Shown piece by piece: positions 11,646-24,554 of a stretch of DNA of 64,000 nucleotides (position 1 is its first letter; each line of letters starts with the position of its first letter). The translations under genes and the position numbers were made by a program. The DNA is from Mya arenaria (lineage: Eukaryota > Mollusca > Bivalvia > Myida > Myidae), in the NCBI RefSeq assembly GCF_026914265.1, contig NC_069134.1:11575758-11639757 (forward strand), read 5' to 3'. The notes under the pieces were generated by a model. The model saw only the letters and a list, made by a program, of their open reading frames with translations, had not been told where the DNA came from and ran no database searches.

Positions 11646-12080
11646 TTTCTTGAAGAATTTCCAGGTGTAGTTGATATTTGTTTAAGTTTATTTGTTCATT
11701 TTTCATGTATAATATTTGATAGAGCTGTGCTTTTTTCCTTCATGACACTTATGTTGGCCTTTTCCAACATGTACAGTTTACTTTTTGTGGGTTTATGTTG
11801 TGTGGCACACATGGTAACACATACCTTCACCATCCGTCTTGCTTGAAAGTGCTGATTGTTAGCCTTATAGTTAGACCCTGGTTGAGTTCATATTATAACA
11901 ATTTTTTTTTTATATTACTAACTACATTGAATATTGCACACTACACCATACACAGGAAAATGGCGACTGGCACAGCCTGACATCTGAAAATCTGCATAGT
12001 ATTTGTGTAAAAAATAGATTTTTGTTTTAATGTTAAAAGTAACATCATTATCATCATCGTTATTTTATCCATTTAGAGTG
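11646..12080. other. 5' flank of ZNG1, no feature recognised
   Basis: AT-rich sequence between the LINE fossil and the first ZNG1 coding exon. A short ATGGCGACTGGCACAGCC frame at 11959 ends quickly at TGA. TTTATCCATTTAG directly before the ZNG1 start could be a 3' splice site, implying an upstream non-coding exon that I could not locate. Confidence 0.45.
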
Positions 12081-15000
12081 ATGTCGTCAGATGAGGATGA
12101 GATACCTGACCTGGTGCCTGCCACGAGCAAAGTGCCTATTACCATCATAACTGGCTTCCTAGGTATGTACATGTAAGTTACACAAAACTTTTTTCTCAGT
12201 CTGTCATACTCACTCCTATTTCACACTGTAGTGTTGAAAGTAATTATACACCTGTTCATAGAAATTACCTAAAATCGACCTTGTCCGATCAATAACTTGA
12301 AAAGCCTTTGTCCAATCATCACCAGATTTGGCTAGAATGTTTATGGGCATAATATCTTGGACATGTTCCATAAGCAACCACTTAGGTCACTGGAGAGTTA
12401 AAGTAATTTAATTGTAGAAATTACCTTAAATTAAATATGTCATGTCTAATTAATAACATTAGAAGCCTTTTTCCAATCATCACCAAAATTGGTCAGAATG
12501 TTATTTAAGAATTTTTTTACCAATCATCAACAAATTTAGACATTATTTTAATGAGCAAAATATCTCGATCAGATGTGATAACCAGCCATGTAGTCTTTGT
12601 TACTCTAGAGTTATGACCCTGAAATTGGCAAAAACTGTATTTACAGCGTCCGCTCTCTAAATTTGGCTAACATGCAACCAATTATCACTGAACATGTGAC
12701 CCAAAAATAGGACGGGCCTAGTTTGGGACAGTTGGCATTTTTGTTGTAACTGTGTTCTTATTTACTTCAATATTTTAAAGATTGGTTAAGCAGTTTAGAG
12801 TTCAGTATTGATAATTAACTAAGCATCATAAAAATTGTTAAAAATACTTTTAAGTCCAAATCTGTTTTGAACATTTAACTTTAAGGTTATAGATCTGAGA
12901 GTCTGAAGTCTGATACATCTTCTCAGTAACATAGTACATTTTGGGGCGATACTATTTCCCGGTCTCTCCTCGTAAAATCCGGTCTCATCCGGTCTCATAA
13001 TTCCCGGTTCATAACTTATGGCCCCAGGCAACGGATTGTATTGCTGATGTTTATAACACGATTTTGACAATCTTATTTGTTTTTATATGTAACAAAATGG
13101 TATAAAATATATAAACTTTATGTCTTAATTTATGCAATTTGTTATAGGTCTACACTATTTATGCAATTTGTGTTAAAGGTGTAGAGAAAGATGCGATGGC
13201 AGTACAAATGCTCATGCTTTTTGCATAAAAGATTGAGGACGGCTAGAGTATGAAGTAACTTAGGATTGCACCTTTTAAATTATGTTATGTCAAAATTGTT
13301 TATTGTTCTTCCTTTTTTGTTTATCACCCCCCCCCCCCCCCCCCCATCCAGACATTATATTTTTTAAGCATTAATGATTACAATTGCATTTACGCCTTTC
13401 ATGGTATGACATTATTGTGTATTGTCATAAACCTGTTATGAAGAGTTCCTTGACAAAATAAAATGATAATAAATAAACTTCTGAAATATTCGGAAGGCTA
13501 TTTTACAAATGAAATATAACTTACAAGATACAAGAGTCATACAAAAAATGAAAAGTCGCGATCCCTATGACTTTCAAATTAAAAACATTCTGTTCATGTG
13601 AAATGCCAGAATTCGTCGATAGTTTAGTTATTTGCGAAAATAGAACATGCAGGAAAAGATTCCACATGAAATGTGTCGGCATAAAAATTAAAATTAGACG
13701 ATCAGTTGGCAGAAATACATAAGGCAACTGGTCGTGGAAGTGCATCTGCTGCAACAAAAGTTAACTTACAAATTTGATTTACATGTAGTCAAGCATTGTT
13801 TCTTTTTGTATTACTATTATCAATAGTATACTTATAACTGAATTTAATATGAAAAAACACACACACAATGTGTTTGTTATTCATGACATTAATTTTAGTA
13901 CATGTGCATATTTCATGTTTTTATCTTTGCCTTAATTTATTATATGTTTTATTGATATAAAATATGAAATAAATGGTGACATAATTATCATCAAATATCT
14001 AATGTTTTAATCAACTGTAATCTTTTGTAATCCTATTACCCCCCACGGTCATTAACACCTTTTTATCACGCCCGATAGCTACTATAAAATTTGGAAAACA
14101 GAGACCGGAGGAGACCGGGACCGGATGAGACCGGGACCGGGAAATAGTATCGCCCTACATTTTGGTACATTTTCTGTTTGTTATATTTGCAGGTGCTGGA
14201 AAGACAACTCTCCTGAACTACGTTCTTACAGAGCAGCATGGCAAACGAATTGCTGTCATCATGAATGAGTTCGGAGATGGTAACAAATAACACTTGCCTT
14301 TTGTATATGGATATTTCAACCATAACCAATGATAAAGGGAAACATTTTTATTTTATTCAAACACAAATACTTTTATTTAGTTATCTGATAACACAAATTC
14401 ACTTTCAACGGAAACATATGTATAAGACATGATGTTATTCAACCCTTTTTTAGGGTCTTTCAGGCCTTTTTCTGCCCATCTAACAGGTCTGACTCATCCC
14501 AAAATATGTATATTTTTTCCCATTTACAATAAAAAAAAATCCCAAATGAGGTGAAATTGCTATCATGAAAAGCCTGGCTTCTCGAGCCCCTAATTGCAGG
14601 CGCGGAGTTGTGGATACAAATTCATTCAGAACATTGTTTATTATACATGCATTTCAGCACTTTGGTGACATGCGTGGTTAAATACACTAATTTCACAGCG
14701 AAATTTTCCCCAAAATGATGATTTGAATGACACAAAAAAGAAAAAAAATTGCAGGTACATATTTTCCTAAAATTTACTAAAAAGGCCTGAAAGTTCTTCC
14801 CAAATCAGTAAACTTTACGATGCAATTTTTCCCAAATTGTTTAGGGTCTTTTTCCCAAAATGGACAGAAAAAGCTCTGGGTTTGTCAGTGGTCATTTTGC
14901 TGGTGTTAGGTATTAAAACAATATTTCAATGTATATCATAGTGCCAACAATGTGTTATTTGATTTGTTTTCCAATTATTGTAAAAAACTTTTGCCTGTTC

Positions 15001-18000
15001 TTTAATCTAAGGAGACTCAGTGGAGAAGTCTATGTCGGTGGGAAGCGAGGGGGAGAGGTATGAGGAGTGGCTGGAACTGCGTAATGGCTGCCTCTGTTGC
15101 TCCGTCAAGTATGTTTAACTCATTCTTACATGCTTTTAAGACCAGAAAATATTAAACACAAATGGCAGATTTCACGTTTTGGTGACCAAAAAGTTCCCGG
15201 CGAATATTGATTTTTAAAATTTATTGCAGATTTGTGATTTTAACATAATCTTTTACAGCAATTCCTTATCTATCATATTTTAGAACATTTGCAATGATTT
15301 ATACATGCATTTTTATAAAAAAAAGAATTTTGTGTCACCATACCATTTGTGCTAGTGTTACAATATTGTCGGTAAAAACTTGTTTTTTATAAATATTTTG
15401 ATCCAAAGAAGTATTTTGTCTTGCACTAAATGATTCATTTATTTATAAAACAGATTGTACAGACAAAAATTAAAGATTGTTTTGTTTTTCTCAAATAAAT
15501 TTATTGAAACAAACCCAAATTGGACAACAAGACAGAAAATATTTTCTGCAAACATAGGTTTTCTTTTTATATCAGATCAGATAAGCTATAAACATAAATG
15601 TTTTGTTGTGGTGATAATAGTGATGGGCCGATGATCGATTATAATCGAAAATTGATCGGAAAGCTTCAAAATCGGCGATAATCGATTGTAAATTATCATA
15701 ATCGATTATCGCGGAACATCCGACAAATTTATCAAGGGAGGTTACTCAGTATGAATTTACGATTTTTATCTTGCCGACGTTTCCGCTCATTTTTATTTGG
15801 GTACAATTCTTAAGAATGGCAGACGAAAATGACGATGTGCTGTATGATTACGGATGATTATCCGGGTGGTAAATGCAAAATCCAAATCTGGCTCTTCTTT
15901 GCATTAAAAAAAAATCAAGCCAGGACCTCCAACCAAAGAAAACCTTGACATGAGCAAGGCATATTTGCAAAAAAGGCAAAACAAAGGTACAGTAACTAAG
16001 TAAATACCGATTGCTGTCCGGATTTATTTTTGTTAAAACATCGTCATCTAAAGAGTATGATGTTGTTTTGTTTTGTTTTTTTCTTCGATACGAAAATATC
16101 ACTTAATAAACTTACTTTGTGAAAAACTATTTTGCAAAAAAAATATAGCTAGTATTATTTATGAGAATAATGAAATGGTCAGGTGACTGTGTTGACACGA
16201 AAATGAAATTGACAGTGTTATTGAAATTATGAAATAATATTTGTTTTGATGATTTTGACAATAGAAGATGCTTAAGAACATTTTTTTTTCCATTTCAGGC
16301 AATACAACAAACTTTCAGTTTCATTTACAACATGACAATCCCCATGATTCTACTGGTGAAATGAAGAAAGCCACAAAACAACAGTCCAGGCAAAGTTGAG
16401 TTTCGCGCCCCTGAGACTCAACTCTGATAGACAGGCCATCATAGATGATGCGTTACTGAAACTTCTTGTCGGCAAAGTGTTCTCTATCATTGACCAGACA
16501 TTATTTCTAAAAAACAACAACTTTAAGTTATACTGGTAGTTTCATACTGGTGACTTTGGAATGTCTGATGTGAACATTTCAGTTAAATGTTTGTTTTTTT
16601 CCTGAAAGAAAAGAGATTTATTTCTGTTTGTTAGTGCTATTTCTTGAAAAACAAATATATTAGTTCTATTCTTTGATTTATACATAAAATTCAGCTTACA
16701 GAGACAAAGTGATACCCATTACCTTCAAGTATATTACAAGCAATCACTGCTCTATAATATCCGATTATAGCCGATGTCTAATCGGTTGATGGTCTCCGAT
16801 TGTAACCGATAATCGATTGTAAAATACAACCGATTGCCCATCACTAGGTGATATAAATGTCTCTAGTATGGTGCAATTATCATTACCTTTAATATTAAAC
16901 ATATATATTATAAATTGCTAATTGCGAGTATGTGCTAGTGTTACCTCAAGACAGAATGAGTAGCATTAGCAGTATGTCACATTAGCAGTTGGACAGAATG
17001 TTTCACAACAAAATAAAATACAGACCTACCACAGACTCTTTGAGCTTGATACAGTATAAAACAAACTATATAAATGATTGATAAACACAGTCAATTGATA
17101 ATCACATAAAAATCATAATAATCATACAAGATTGACGAAGATGCAGTGTGACAGAGGTACACATTTTATGAGCTTCTACAGTTGAAAATAGTTTCTTTGA
17201 CTCTTCACTTAGTTTAAATATTGTTATAACGTTTTACTCATTTGAGATTTTAATAACCTGTTGTTACAATATAATTCTATTGCTTCTCATATAGTTCCTA
17301 CTAGTTTTGTTCATGTTGATTTATAAATACACTGTTGACCTAAGTTTATATGGTGTCAGACTAAATGACGAATCCTGGAAACACTGTTCCCGCAGCAGTT
17401 TGATTAAACAATCTCGTAAAAAAATATACAAATCTGGATAGAATAACTTCCATTACGAAAAACCAACAATAGAACTACTAAAGATCAGACTGTTGTGTGT
17501 CTTAAAGGCCTAGTTTAAGCCTTTTAAAAGTGACCCTCCCCCTTTTAAGGCCTAATTTAAGGAATATTTGGCATGATAATTCCCTGCTGTGCATCTCCTT
17601 TTAATCACACTGGTTTGACAGTAGGGGCCAATTTCGTGTGTTTACCGGTAGGTTTATCGGCTCAGGGCCATTAAGGGTCCATTTCTATCTTAAAATATCC
17701 CATACTGCGCAGCAGGATACTCAGATCGGAGATCTGATAAGACAATTAGGCAATTATGCACCAATCAATTGTAACCACGGCCCCCCAGGTCCGGGGGTAT
17801 ACTGGGGATAGCCGGGGAAAAGGGCCGTGTTTTTACTTTCCAGGTGGCCCCGCATGGCCATGTGAGTGCGGTGGTTTTGTCTTAGTGTCAAATTTAGCGG
17901 AGATATTGACTTATATAGAGTCTCTGGGGTGCGGGGGGTGGACATTTGGCCGGGGTTTTACCAACAGTTCGTCACCGCAGGGTGGGGATTTTACCCGGGG

Positions 18001-21000
18001 TTTGCTGGACTAAAAGTCAAAGTTCCCGCTATTCCCTGGACCTGGGGGGGGGGGGGGCGTGGTTACAATTGACTGGTGCATTAGATTAAGATCAATTTAT
18101 AGAGGTTGTGTACAAATACACAGTGTCATAAGAAGCGATTGATCAGAAATCTTTGCCCGGAACTGTATATGCCTACAGAGTGACATGGACACTGATCAAA
18201 AGATCTTATCATAAAAAAAGCAAACAAACATCCAGAACTTTAAAACCTGTAACAATAACCACCCCACCTGCAGTAACCTTGCATATAATCCAACCCGACA
18301 CAGCGAAAGACAATTCTTATAAAATAATGTTTAATGTAAGTAAATTGCAACTGTCAAACAATTCAGACGATTTACACATCATCTTCTTGTCTTCAAGGGT
18401 ATGGTTCTGAAAAAGAAATTAAATTATTACATACTTTCTGTTGAGATATGAGAGTGTTCTAAGTTATATATGTCTGCCTCTAACACAAGAAGTTGTGGGT
18501 TTGGTTTGATCCCCACCAGGGGTACTTTCTCATTGCCTCACAAAACTAACACAATACATAATGTTTTCTACCAAGGGAGCAGATTTGAGAGATTAAATTC
18601 ACAGAGCTGTCTTCACAATCTTACAAACTAAAACAAAACGCTCAAACGTAAATGCCATAAATTCAAACATTTTAAATTTTTAGCAACAGATCATTTTAGA
18701 TACTACTTTTACTAACACTTCTTATTGTTTCGCTACATTCAAAAAAACCGTTTTGTTTGAAATACTACAAGAATACAACGTCAATTTATTATCTGTAAAT
18801 CTATTCATCAGACTCCTTCCACATAGAACAACATTTAGTTCGTCAACTTGCGCCACAATACCACTGGTCATAATGCACCAGTCAATTGTAACCACACACC
18901 CTAGGTCCAGGGGTGGGGTTCAGGGAAAATAGAAAAGGTCTTCTCAGATCTCCAGGAGTGGGGTTCAGGGAAAATAGTCTCATCAGATCTCCAATCTGAT
19001 AAGACCTAAACTAGGCCTTTAACTACGGTACGTAGTATGTGCATCTGTGCGTCCATGCGGTCGTGCGTTCGTGCGTCTGTAAACAATTGGTTGTGAACAC
19101 GATACAGTCTTCAGTTTTGATTGTATCTCGATGAAACTTGTACAGTATCTAGATATCCATTAGAGCTCAGTTCCTTTCGAAAACCAGCCAGATCCGCCCA
19201 TAAATGCCTAGATTATGGGCCATGAAAGTTTTAAAGAAATGCTTTTTAGCCAGGTCTGCATGAGCGAATTCTGTTTTTAGCCAAGTTTACATGTACATGT
19301 AAATTCAAGTCTAGAGTTAAAAGAGACAATTTGCAAGTCTAGGATTTTGAGAGATAATTTGCTTTTTGCTTCTGCAGTTGATTTTGTGAATTACTCTGCC
19401 TTGTTCTTGTTGAAAGCCCAAAGGCCATTTTTTAGCTTTAAGTTCTGTAGTTTGCGCATTCATCTTAACAAAATTGGTTGTGAATGTTTAAGTTATGCAC
19501 CTGGTGTCATTACTGGCCACACCCAGGGTTCACCGGTTTGGTAAACATAAATCTGGAAAGGTTTGAAAATCTTTTTGTGTGTTCATGCATCCATCTCAGC
19601 ACAATTGATTGTGAATGTTTGTTCAAATTGATCAATGTTGTCCTAGGATGCCCTTGACCTTGACCTTTTGACCAACTTTTTTTAACTTTTAAAACTACAG
19701 AAATTTTTACTATGAGTACAGTTTTGAAAGCATTTTTTTTTGTCAGATGACTTTTTCTTGGCACATATTAAAATAGTTCATGCAACTAATCTGCTTACAA
19801 TACTTTCTGGGCTCAGATGTTGAATGTGCTACGTTTTCAGGTAACCCAAACACAAAACATAAACTATATGTCTGTTGCCTTTTACCCATACATACATGCT
19901 GTAGATTGATATGACCACAAAAGCCATGCCAGTACAGCATAGGCCCTTTTGGGCCTCTTGTTTCAACACAATTTCTCAAGAAATGTATTTTCTGTTTAAA
20001 CAACAAGTCAGAGAAACCAGACTACCGGGTAGTTGTAATAACGAATATTTTTGTTTCTCATTCTTGCAGGGACAATGGTGTGAAGGCCATAGAGAACCTG
20101 ATGACGAAGAAGGGCAGGTTTGATTACATTCTGCTGGAGACCACCGGCCTTGCTGACCCAGGTAATATTCTGTCTCTTTAATCAAAGTTGTCTCCCTTTA
20201 ATTGAGGATTGTTTTACTTTCGCATGGCAATTATTGTTAATAAAGTACCATTTAAAAGGCTATGTTTGCACAAAGAATACTGATTAGATTAAAAAAATAA
20301 GTTTGTCTTCTCGATTGAAGATAGATGAATGATATTCTCAATATTTCTTGTTCTGTTGTGAATCACAAAGGTTTACACATGTGTTTAACACTGACTAACC
20401 AATGATTTTTGCATGCAGATTATGAGGAATGGCATTTAGTTAAGAAGAATTTCTGGTAAACTTGTATTCAATCTGCATTCAATTATTTTATTATTGACAG
20501 GATATAAACTTGAACATTTCTTTATTAAAAAAGAGAGTTAATTATATGAAACTAATTTTATTTAATTTCAATTACCTAATGTAGATGAAAAGCATGATTG
20601 TTCTGTACAAGTGCAGTACGTACACAATAACACTTTATCAATCTCAAAATTACTTGGCCAAATTCCTCTCTGTATGCATAACTATTGTATGCCCCTGTCT
20701 TAAGGCTTAGGAAGATTTGTCTCCCTTGTTCCACTGCAGGTCCTATAGCCTCCATTTTCTGGCTGGATGAAGAACTGTGCAGCGATCTCTACCTCGATGG
20801 TATGTCAATCTCTCTGTCATTTATTTGATTTATAGCAAGTTTATGCAAAGTCATCTATTAAGTTTTCCAAAATAAAATGAAATGGCCTTCCAATTGTTTT
20901 GTTTGGTATACACATAATGACACAAATACCAATTCACTAAACATAATTGCAAATACAGCTATATGGTAAGATAAATTCAAGTATGTCTGCCCATTAGATA

Positions 21001-24000
21001 GAAGCCTTAACATTCATATGGGGTTCAATCCGTAGATTTTGGGGAGAGGGGGACACTTATACTCTTAAATGATCTGACCCTCAGAGGGCTTTACGCAAAA
21101 GTTAAATGTAAGACAATGTTCATTTTATGATTATTCAGTATTTTAAAAATCTATCAACTGTGCATGTTTATATCTATGAATTTCAGGCATTATCACAATG
21201 ATTGATGCCAAATACTGCTGGAAAGTAAGTTTTATGTTAATCTTGATTTATTAGGGTTTCTTTCAAATTGTTTAGGAACTTCCCCTCTGATCATAGTCAA
21301 TGCTTTGTCTGTTGACCTGTCTTTGCATTCGTCTGTCCTTCTGTCCGTCTGTCACACTCTTGTCATATCTTGGAATGTACCAAAGGGATTTCATTGAAAC
21401 CTGAAATGTAGATAGTCAGCGATGAGAGGAAGTGCAGTGCAAAATAACCATAATTCTGACATACTATGATCTAAGTGTTTTGTTTTTAGTTATCTCCCCT
21501 TTATCTGATATTTTTCAAAATGTCAAAATGAATACTGTTGATAGGTCTGGTCTGGACTGAACCTTGTCCAGGCTATATCTTTACCATGCATTATAGGATT
21601 TTCAAAAATCTTGCCATGGAGTTCACCATGATAAGGCGTAGTATAGCAGGTTCTACATATTGTTTAACTCCATGTAATTCTGTGTTGCAATTGCATGGAA
21701 GAGCATTATGTCAGTATAAAAGGCTCCCACTAAGGGCTATACATGTCACTATTTGGTGTCTAGTTTATATCATTGCTTGAAATTTACTTTAAAATTTAAT
21801 TTCCAAATCTGCCCATACCTTTGCATGTTCTGACTTTTTTCAACATGTGTATAATAATGCTACAACCATTCACCTTCTACAAGCACATTGTATTACAATT
21901 TCTGCAATTTCATAGAAAATGGGATTTTGAGAGCATTAATCGCTTCCTACAATACTCTTGTTAAAAGTTTGATTCCATTTAACGTAACTGTTTTAAGTTG
22001 TACATGTATTATTTAACAAAACAAAAACAGGTAATTAGTAGTTAAACTTTATTTTAAGGAGAAATTTGCCTTGGTAAATACATTGTTATTGTTCAATAAT
22101 ATATATTTACAGTATCTTGGAGAAAAGAAAGAAGATGGGTCAGTTAATGAATGCACAAGGTAAAACATGTTTTGGTTTAACATGTTTATGCAACAAAGTA
22201 ATTACGTATTCAAACTAAAATTAAAATCATGGCAAGTCAGTGTCAATAGCTCATCTTTATCATAATAACGTTGAGGGGGTCTTATTTCAGCTGTGGATGT
22301 TTTTGTGTTGGCATTCGAATCTCTGAATTGTATTGTCTTTATCTATTACCTATTTTTTTCATGTGCATGAATTTGAGTGCCCCTTGATTAAGTTCTTGTT
22401 AAATTATGCCCCTTGATAAAGTACTTGTTACGTTATGGCCCTTGATTAAGTACTTGTTATGTTATTGCCCTTGAATAAGTACTTGTTAAGTTATGCCCCT
22501 TGATTAAGAACTTGTTAAGTTATGCCCCTTGATAAATTACTTGTTAAGTTATGCCCCTTGATTAAGTACTTGTTACGTCATGGCCCTTGATTAAGTACTT
22601 GTTTAGTTATGCCTCTTCATTAAGTACTTGTTTAGTTATGCCCCTTGATTAGGTACTCATTAAGTTATGCCCCTTGATTACGAACTTGTTAAATTTTGCC
22701 CCTTGATTAAGTACTTGTTAATTTATGCCCCTTGATTAAGTAATTGTTACATCATGGCCCTTGATTAAGTACTTGTTTGGTTATGCCCCTTGATTAAGTT
22801 ATGCCCCTTGATTCAGTACTTGTTAAGTTATGCCCCTTGATTTAGTACTTGTAAAGTTATACCCCTTGATAATGTACTTGTTAAGTTATGCCCCTTGATT
22901 AAATACTTGTAAAGTTATGCCCCTTGATTAAGTACTTGTTAGGTTATGCCCCTTGATTAAGTGCTTGTTAAGTTATGTCCCTTGATTAAGTTCTTGTTAA
23001 CTTATGCCCCTTGATTAAGTACTTGTAAGGTTATGCCCCTTGATTATGTACTTGTTAAGTTATGCCCCTTGATTAAGTACTTGTTAGGTTATGCCCCTTG
23101 ATTAAGTACTTGTTAAGCTATGCCCCTTGATTATGTTCTTGTTAAGTTATGCCCCTTGATTAAGTACTTGTTAAGTTATGTTCCTTGATTATATCAGGAA
23201 AACAGACATGCATTGGTAATGCCCTTGTTTTATGAAATAAGAATACCTAATCTTTTACTTGAATCACAGGCAGATAGCCCTTGCTGACGTAATAATAATT
23301 AACAAAACAGACTTGGTCAGTCAGGACGACCTTCAGGAACTCAAATCTAATATCAGGTAGGGGCAAAACCAATTTGTATTAAACATTGTGCTGTTTGCTT
23401 AGTAAAATAGATGATTTGATTTATATTTTTAACATTTTCCTTGTAATCACTTCCTTTTTTAAACTATGATCTAAGTGTTTTAATGCTAGCTGTTTTGAAA
23501 CGTAAAACATTTTGACTATTTGACAGATTGTATCTTTGTCAGTTGTCTTATTTTCGTATTTAATTCAATTCAAATTTTACTTTCCCTGAGAATTCATTGT
23601 CTGACCAATGTATTGTCAATGTATTGCATAATAGTACCATACTTGTATGTGTGTTTATATATGTGAACTACTTTTTCAGGTCAATAAATACTTTTGCCAG
23701 GGTTCAGGACACTACACAGGCAAGGTGAGATCTACAATATTTATGCCCCCCTTTGAAGAAGAGGGGTATATTGCTTTGCACATGTCAGTCGGTCGGTAGG
23801 TCGGTCGGTCAGTCGGTCGGTAGACCAAAGCTTGTCTGAGTGATAACTCAACAATTCCTGGATGTATCGTCATCAAACTTAACATGAAGGTTGGGCCTTA
23901 CCAGAAGATGACCCCTATTGTTTTGGGGGTTATTGGGCCAAAGGTCAAGGTCACAGTGACCTTGATAAGTTAAAGGTTGTCCGAGTGATAACTCTACAAT

Positions 24001-24503
24001 GCCTGCACCCATGGCCCTCAAACTTGACTTGGAGTCCAGCATATGACCCCTGTTGATTTAAGGGGTCATTGGGCCAAAGGTCAAGGTCACAGTGACTTTG
24101 AATGATAAAAGGTCTGAGTGATAACTCAACAATGCCTGCACCCATGGCCCTCAAACCTGACTTTGAGGTTGCGCCTGACCAGTATATGACCCCTATTGAT
24201 TTTAGGGGTCAAAGGTCAAGGTCACAGTGACCTTGAATGTGAAAATTTGTTCGAGTGATAACTTGAAATGCCTGCACCCATGGCCCTCAAACTTGACATT
24301 CAGGATTTTGGTGACCAGCTGATGACTCCTATGGATTTTGAGGTCAAAGGTCATGGTCATAACACACTCTATCCACACACTTTGAATGATCATAATCTTA
24401 AAACTGCCTCAATGGCATCCAATGTCAGTGACTAATCTGCTGTTATTTCGGTTCATGCATATTTCATTTAATTGTCCATATAATCCTGACAACATGGCGC
24501 TCA

Positions 24504-24554
<51 letters not shown>

